7,656 bases of DNA, from NCBI GenBank assembly GCA_945947715.1, contig CAMEYZ010000104.1:1-7656 (forward strand), written 5' to 3'. Below, piece by piece: positions 5,366 through 7,656 of the stretch; the first letter of the stretch is position 1; every line of letters starts with the position of its first letter. The stretch is from an uncultured Clostridia bacterium. Lineage in GTDB: Bacteria > Bacillota > Clostridia > Oscillospirales > Ruminococcaceae. The translations under genes were made by a program, and so were the position numbers. Below the pieces are notes generated by a model, which saw only the letters and a list, made by a program, of their open reading frames with translations, did not search any database and was not told where the DNA came from.

Positions 5366-7656
5366 AGTTATGAATGGTATCGGGCTTACGGTTTTTTCTT
5401 TCCTCCGCAAGCTTCTTTTCGGTGATGATAAGCTTTTTATTGTCGGGCTTGTACATGGTATCGTACATTTTAACGAACTCCAGTGCAGAGGCCTCGTCCA
5501 TGGGCTTGCTCATCAGGAAGCCCTGGATATAGTCGCATTTTAGCTTTACAATGGAGTTGTACTGTGCCAGTGTTTCCACGCCCTCTGCAACGGTCTTGAT
5601 GTTCATGGAATGAACCAGGTCGATGATACTGTCGGTTATCTTGTAATCAGCGCCGTTGCCTGCGATGTTATCCACGAAGGACTTGTCCACCTTTAGGCAG
5701 GAAATGGGGAAGCTTTTCAGATAGTTCAGCGAAGAATAGCCGGTACCGAAGTCGTCCAGTGCGATGCCGAAGCCAAGCTCGTGCATTTCGTTGATATAGC
5801 TTGTGCTCTTGTCGGCGAAGTCCACCAGGGAGGTCTCGGTAATTTCTATCTGCACATTGTGGGGGTCTACGTTTGTCACATGGAGCACACGGCGGATATT
5901 ATCCATAAAGTCCCTGCTTTTCAGCTGAACGGGGGAGACGTTGATGGACATGATGATATCCTTGTTGTACTCATTTATCTGCTTTAGGAAGCGGCAGCCT
6001 GTTTCAAATATCCACATGCCGATTTTGACTATCTCGCCGGTTTCCTCGGCGATTTCCACGAAATTGGAAGGCGGAACAAAGCCAAGGTCCTCCGATTCCC
6101 AGCGGACAAGGACTTCAAAGCCGTGGATACTTCTGTCAGTTGTTGAAATTATCGGCTGATAATTCAGATAGAGCTCGTTGTTGTCCAGAGCGTGGGTCAG
6201 CAGCTGAGATATGGCAGCCTTATTTGTGATCTTCTTATGGAGACTGCGGCTGTAGTAGCTCAGGCGGTTCTTGCCTCTTTCCTTTGAACGGGAGAGGGCA
6301 ATCTCTGCGCTTCTGAGCAGTTCAGAGGGAGTTTGTCCGTCCTCGGGGTAGATAGCCGCGCCCTCGGAGCAGCGTATATAAAGCTGTGAAACAAGAGCGG
6401 AAACGGGCGTTTCAAGAAGAGAATTAAGCTCGGCGATTTTGCCTTCCAGCTCGTCGGTGGACTCGTTCACCTCACGAATGATAACGAAATTATCGGAGCT
6501 GAAACGATAGACCCGTCCGAAAACGGTCTGCAGTCGGGAGGCAAATTCCTTGAGGACCATATCGCCGTACTTGTGACCGAGAGTTTCGTTTATCCACCTG
6601 AAATTGTCGATGTCGATAAATACGATAGCGAATCGGGGACGTTCGCTGTCGCGGCTGATGATATGGTCGTCGATAGCCTCATAGAGCTTTACGCGGTTTT
6701 TCACTCCGGTAAGGGTATCCAGATTCACATATTCGTCGATGATAGCGTTCTTGTGCTGGAGCTCCTCGGCAAGATTATCCACCGACTGGGCGATAAGACC
6801 GATCTCATTATCCGAGGCAGCGTTTATGCGGAAGTTGTAATTTCCTGCGGATATCTCTGCAATGGAGCGGGATATCTGTGGGATACTGCGACATTCATGC
6901 CTTACCACGTTGAGGATAACGATTATCATTATCACCAGCAGCCCGAAAAGCAGAGTCATTTCCTCGCCGAAGGTCTTTTCGCGGAAGCTCTTCATGGAGC
7001 TGTACTCCGCAGCGGCGTATATCCTCCAGCCGGTGTTCATCTCGGCGTAGGACTTGATGCAGTAGCTTTCGGTATCGTTTATGACAGCCAGAGACTCATC
7101 ATCGTCAAAGGGTGAGCATATCACATTTCCCTTTTCGTCGGTGATGATAACGTTGTACATTTTTGAACTGGTAAAGCTGCTGAAATATTCCATAACGGAT
7201 TCGAAGGACATTTCCTCGATGACAAAGCCCAGCAGTCGGTCATTTTCCCGGACTGCAGCGATTGCCGCCGCAGATTTTCCGGTATTTCTCACGCCATTAT
7301 TAAGAATGGTGATATGAGAGCTTCTGCCGTCCACGAGAAAGCTGTCATGCCAGCTCTGGGCGTTAAGACGGAGAAAGCCTGTGCTTTCGGAGGAGATATA
7401 TTTACCGTCGCTTTCCCGTATGAACCACACACGGTCGATGTTAGCGCCTGCAGTGATGCTTTTGCAGAGAGAGTTGACAAGCTCGCTGCGGGACTCGTCC
7501 TCATCGCCGCCTATCCACTGTCTGACGAGCTCATCCTCGGAGATGCTGCGTGCATCGTCGAGCCTTGAAGAGATGAAGCTTTCTGCGATGACCGCCGCAT
7601 TTTCGACGCCCATTTCGGCATATGAATTGACCAGATAGTCCGCCGAGACTATGTTC
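5364..7656 (-). CDS. Membrane Cache-GGDEF-EAL protein, predicted c-di-GMP phosphodiesterase (5' end missing)
   Basis: The frame is open from the right edge to TAA at 5366-5364, giving 763 visible residues. ATG at 7613 is in frame, but 14 codons upstream remain open and a first membrane helix is expected there, so it is probably not the start. In order (visible numbering): an extracellular Cache-like sensor at about 1-225, a transmembrane helix at about 233-251 (LLFGLLVIMIIVIL), a HAMP-like segment to about 300, GGDEF at about 312-470, and EAL at about 482-730. The GGDEF domain keeps DTLTGVKNR, DIDNF and GHKYGD, but the signature is SSDNF (386-390), so cyclase activity is unlikely. No RxxD inhibitory site is seen. 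The EAL domain keeps EVL (Glu514), NVSPVQL, EITET, DDFGTGYSS, KVDKSF, AEGVET and QGF, so hydrolysis of c-di-GMP to pGpG is expected. The degenerate GGDEF may regulate the EAL domain by binding GTP, as in known hybrid proteins (inference). It is convergent with the upstream operon. Confidence 0.93.
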   Translation of the reverse strand, partial: NIVSADYLVNSYAEMGVENAAVIAESFISSRLDDARSISEDELVRQWIGGDEDESRSELVNSLCKSITAGANIDRVWFIRESDGKYISSESTGFLRLNAQSWHDSFLVDGRSSHITILNNGVRNTGKSAAAIAAVRENDRLLGFVIEEMSFESVMEYFSSFTSSKMYNVIITDEKGNVICSPFDDDESLAVINDTESYCIKSYAEMNTGWRIYAAAEYSSMKSFREKTFGEEMTLLFGLLVIMIIVILNVVRHECRSIPQISRSIAEISAGNYNFRINAASDNEIGLIAQSVDNLAEELQHKNAIIDEYVNLDTLTGVKNRVKLYEAIDDHIISRDSERPRFAIVFIDIDNFRWINETLGHKYGDMVLKEFASRLQTVFGRVYRFSSDNFVIIREVNESTDELEGKIAELNSLLETPVSALVSQLYIRCSEGAAIYPEDGQTPSELLRSAEIALSRSKERGKNRLSYYSRSLHKKITNKAAISQLLTHALDNNELYLNYQPIISTTDRSIHGFEVLVRWESEDLGFVPPSNFVEIAEETGEIVKIGMWIFETGCRFLKQINEYNKDIIMSINVSPVQLKSRDFMDNIRRVLHVTNVDPHNVQIEITETSLVDFADKSTSYINEMHELGFGIALDDFGTGYSSLNYLKSFPISCLKVDKSFVDNIAGNGADYKITDSIIDLVHSMNIKTVAEGVETLAQYNSIVKLKCDYIQGFLMSKPMDEASALEFVKMYDTMYKPDNKKLIITEKKLAEERKNRKPDTIHN

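Noticed and set aside
6573..7115. Open frame of 180 codons on the + strand inside the GGDEF-EAL gene
   Set aside because: It is a shadow of the sensor, transmembrane and GGDEF coding region, without any recognisable domain.
1..7656. CRISPR array, tRNA or rRNA gene, toxin-antitoxin or phage genes
   Set aside because: I saw no regularly spaced direct repeats, no tRNA-like cloverleaf, and no genes of these classes; nearly all the sequence is explained by five large coding regions.

Overview
The window looks like chromosomal DNA of a Gram-positive anaerobe of the Ruminococcus / Oscillospiraceae type. The evidence is lipoprotein signal peptides on large surface proteins, heavy use of ATA for isoleucine, AAAGGAG-type ribosome binding sites, and a family of transglutaminase-like surface proteins that is common in such Firmicutes. 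The genus is an inference; there is no rRNA or other marker gene.

Positions 1-5212 (+ strand) hold four consecutive paralogous genes, closely spaced and probably one operon. Each encodes an exported protein with a conserved N-terminal helical/β module, a transglutaminase-like cysteine-hydrolase core with a complete Cys-His-Asp triad, and a conserved C-terminal module that I do not recognise. The first gene is cut by the left edge. The other three have lipoprotein signal peptides. Motif details split the array into two pairs: genes 1 and 2 share a GTNxxGE(S/T)HAWN loop, while genes 3 and 4 share a shorter loop and an HMWNMVK motif. This points to stepwise tandem duplication. Gene 3 is longer because it has a Thr/Ser/Pro-rich spacer of about 150 residues between the lipid anchor and the folded part.

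Positions 5213-5301 hold an 89-bp MITE-like element with 16-bp terminal inverted repeats and a CTAA target duplication. It sits exactly at the stop codon of gene 4. Next comes a strong bidirectional terminator (5314-5365), shared with a convergent gene.

Positions 5364-7656 (- strand) encode most of a membrane-bound cyclic-di-GMP enzyme: an extracellular Cache-like sensor, a transmembrane helix, a HAMP-like segment, a GGDEF domain whose signature is degenerate (SSDNF), and an EAL domain whose visible catalytic motifs are intact. It is predicted to act as a c-di-GMP phosphodiesterase. Its N-terminus lies past the right edge.

The transglutaminase-like proteins would act outside the membrane on peptide or protein substrates (cleavage, deamidation or cross-linking; the sequence does not decide). 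The c-di-GMP enzyme would sense an external signal and lower cytoplasmic c-di-GMP. A functional link between the two is speculative.
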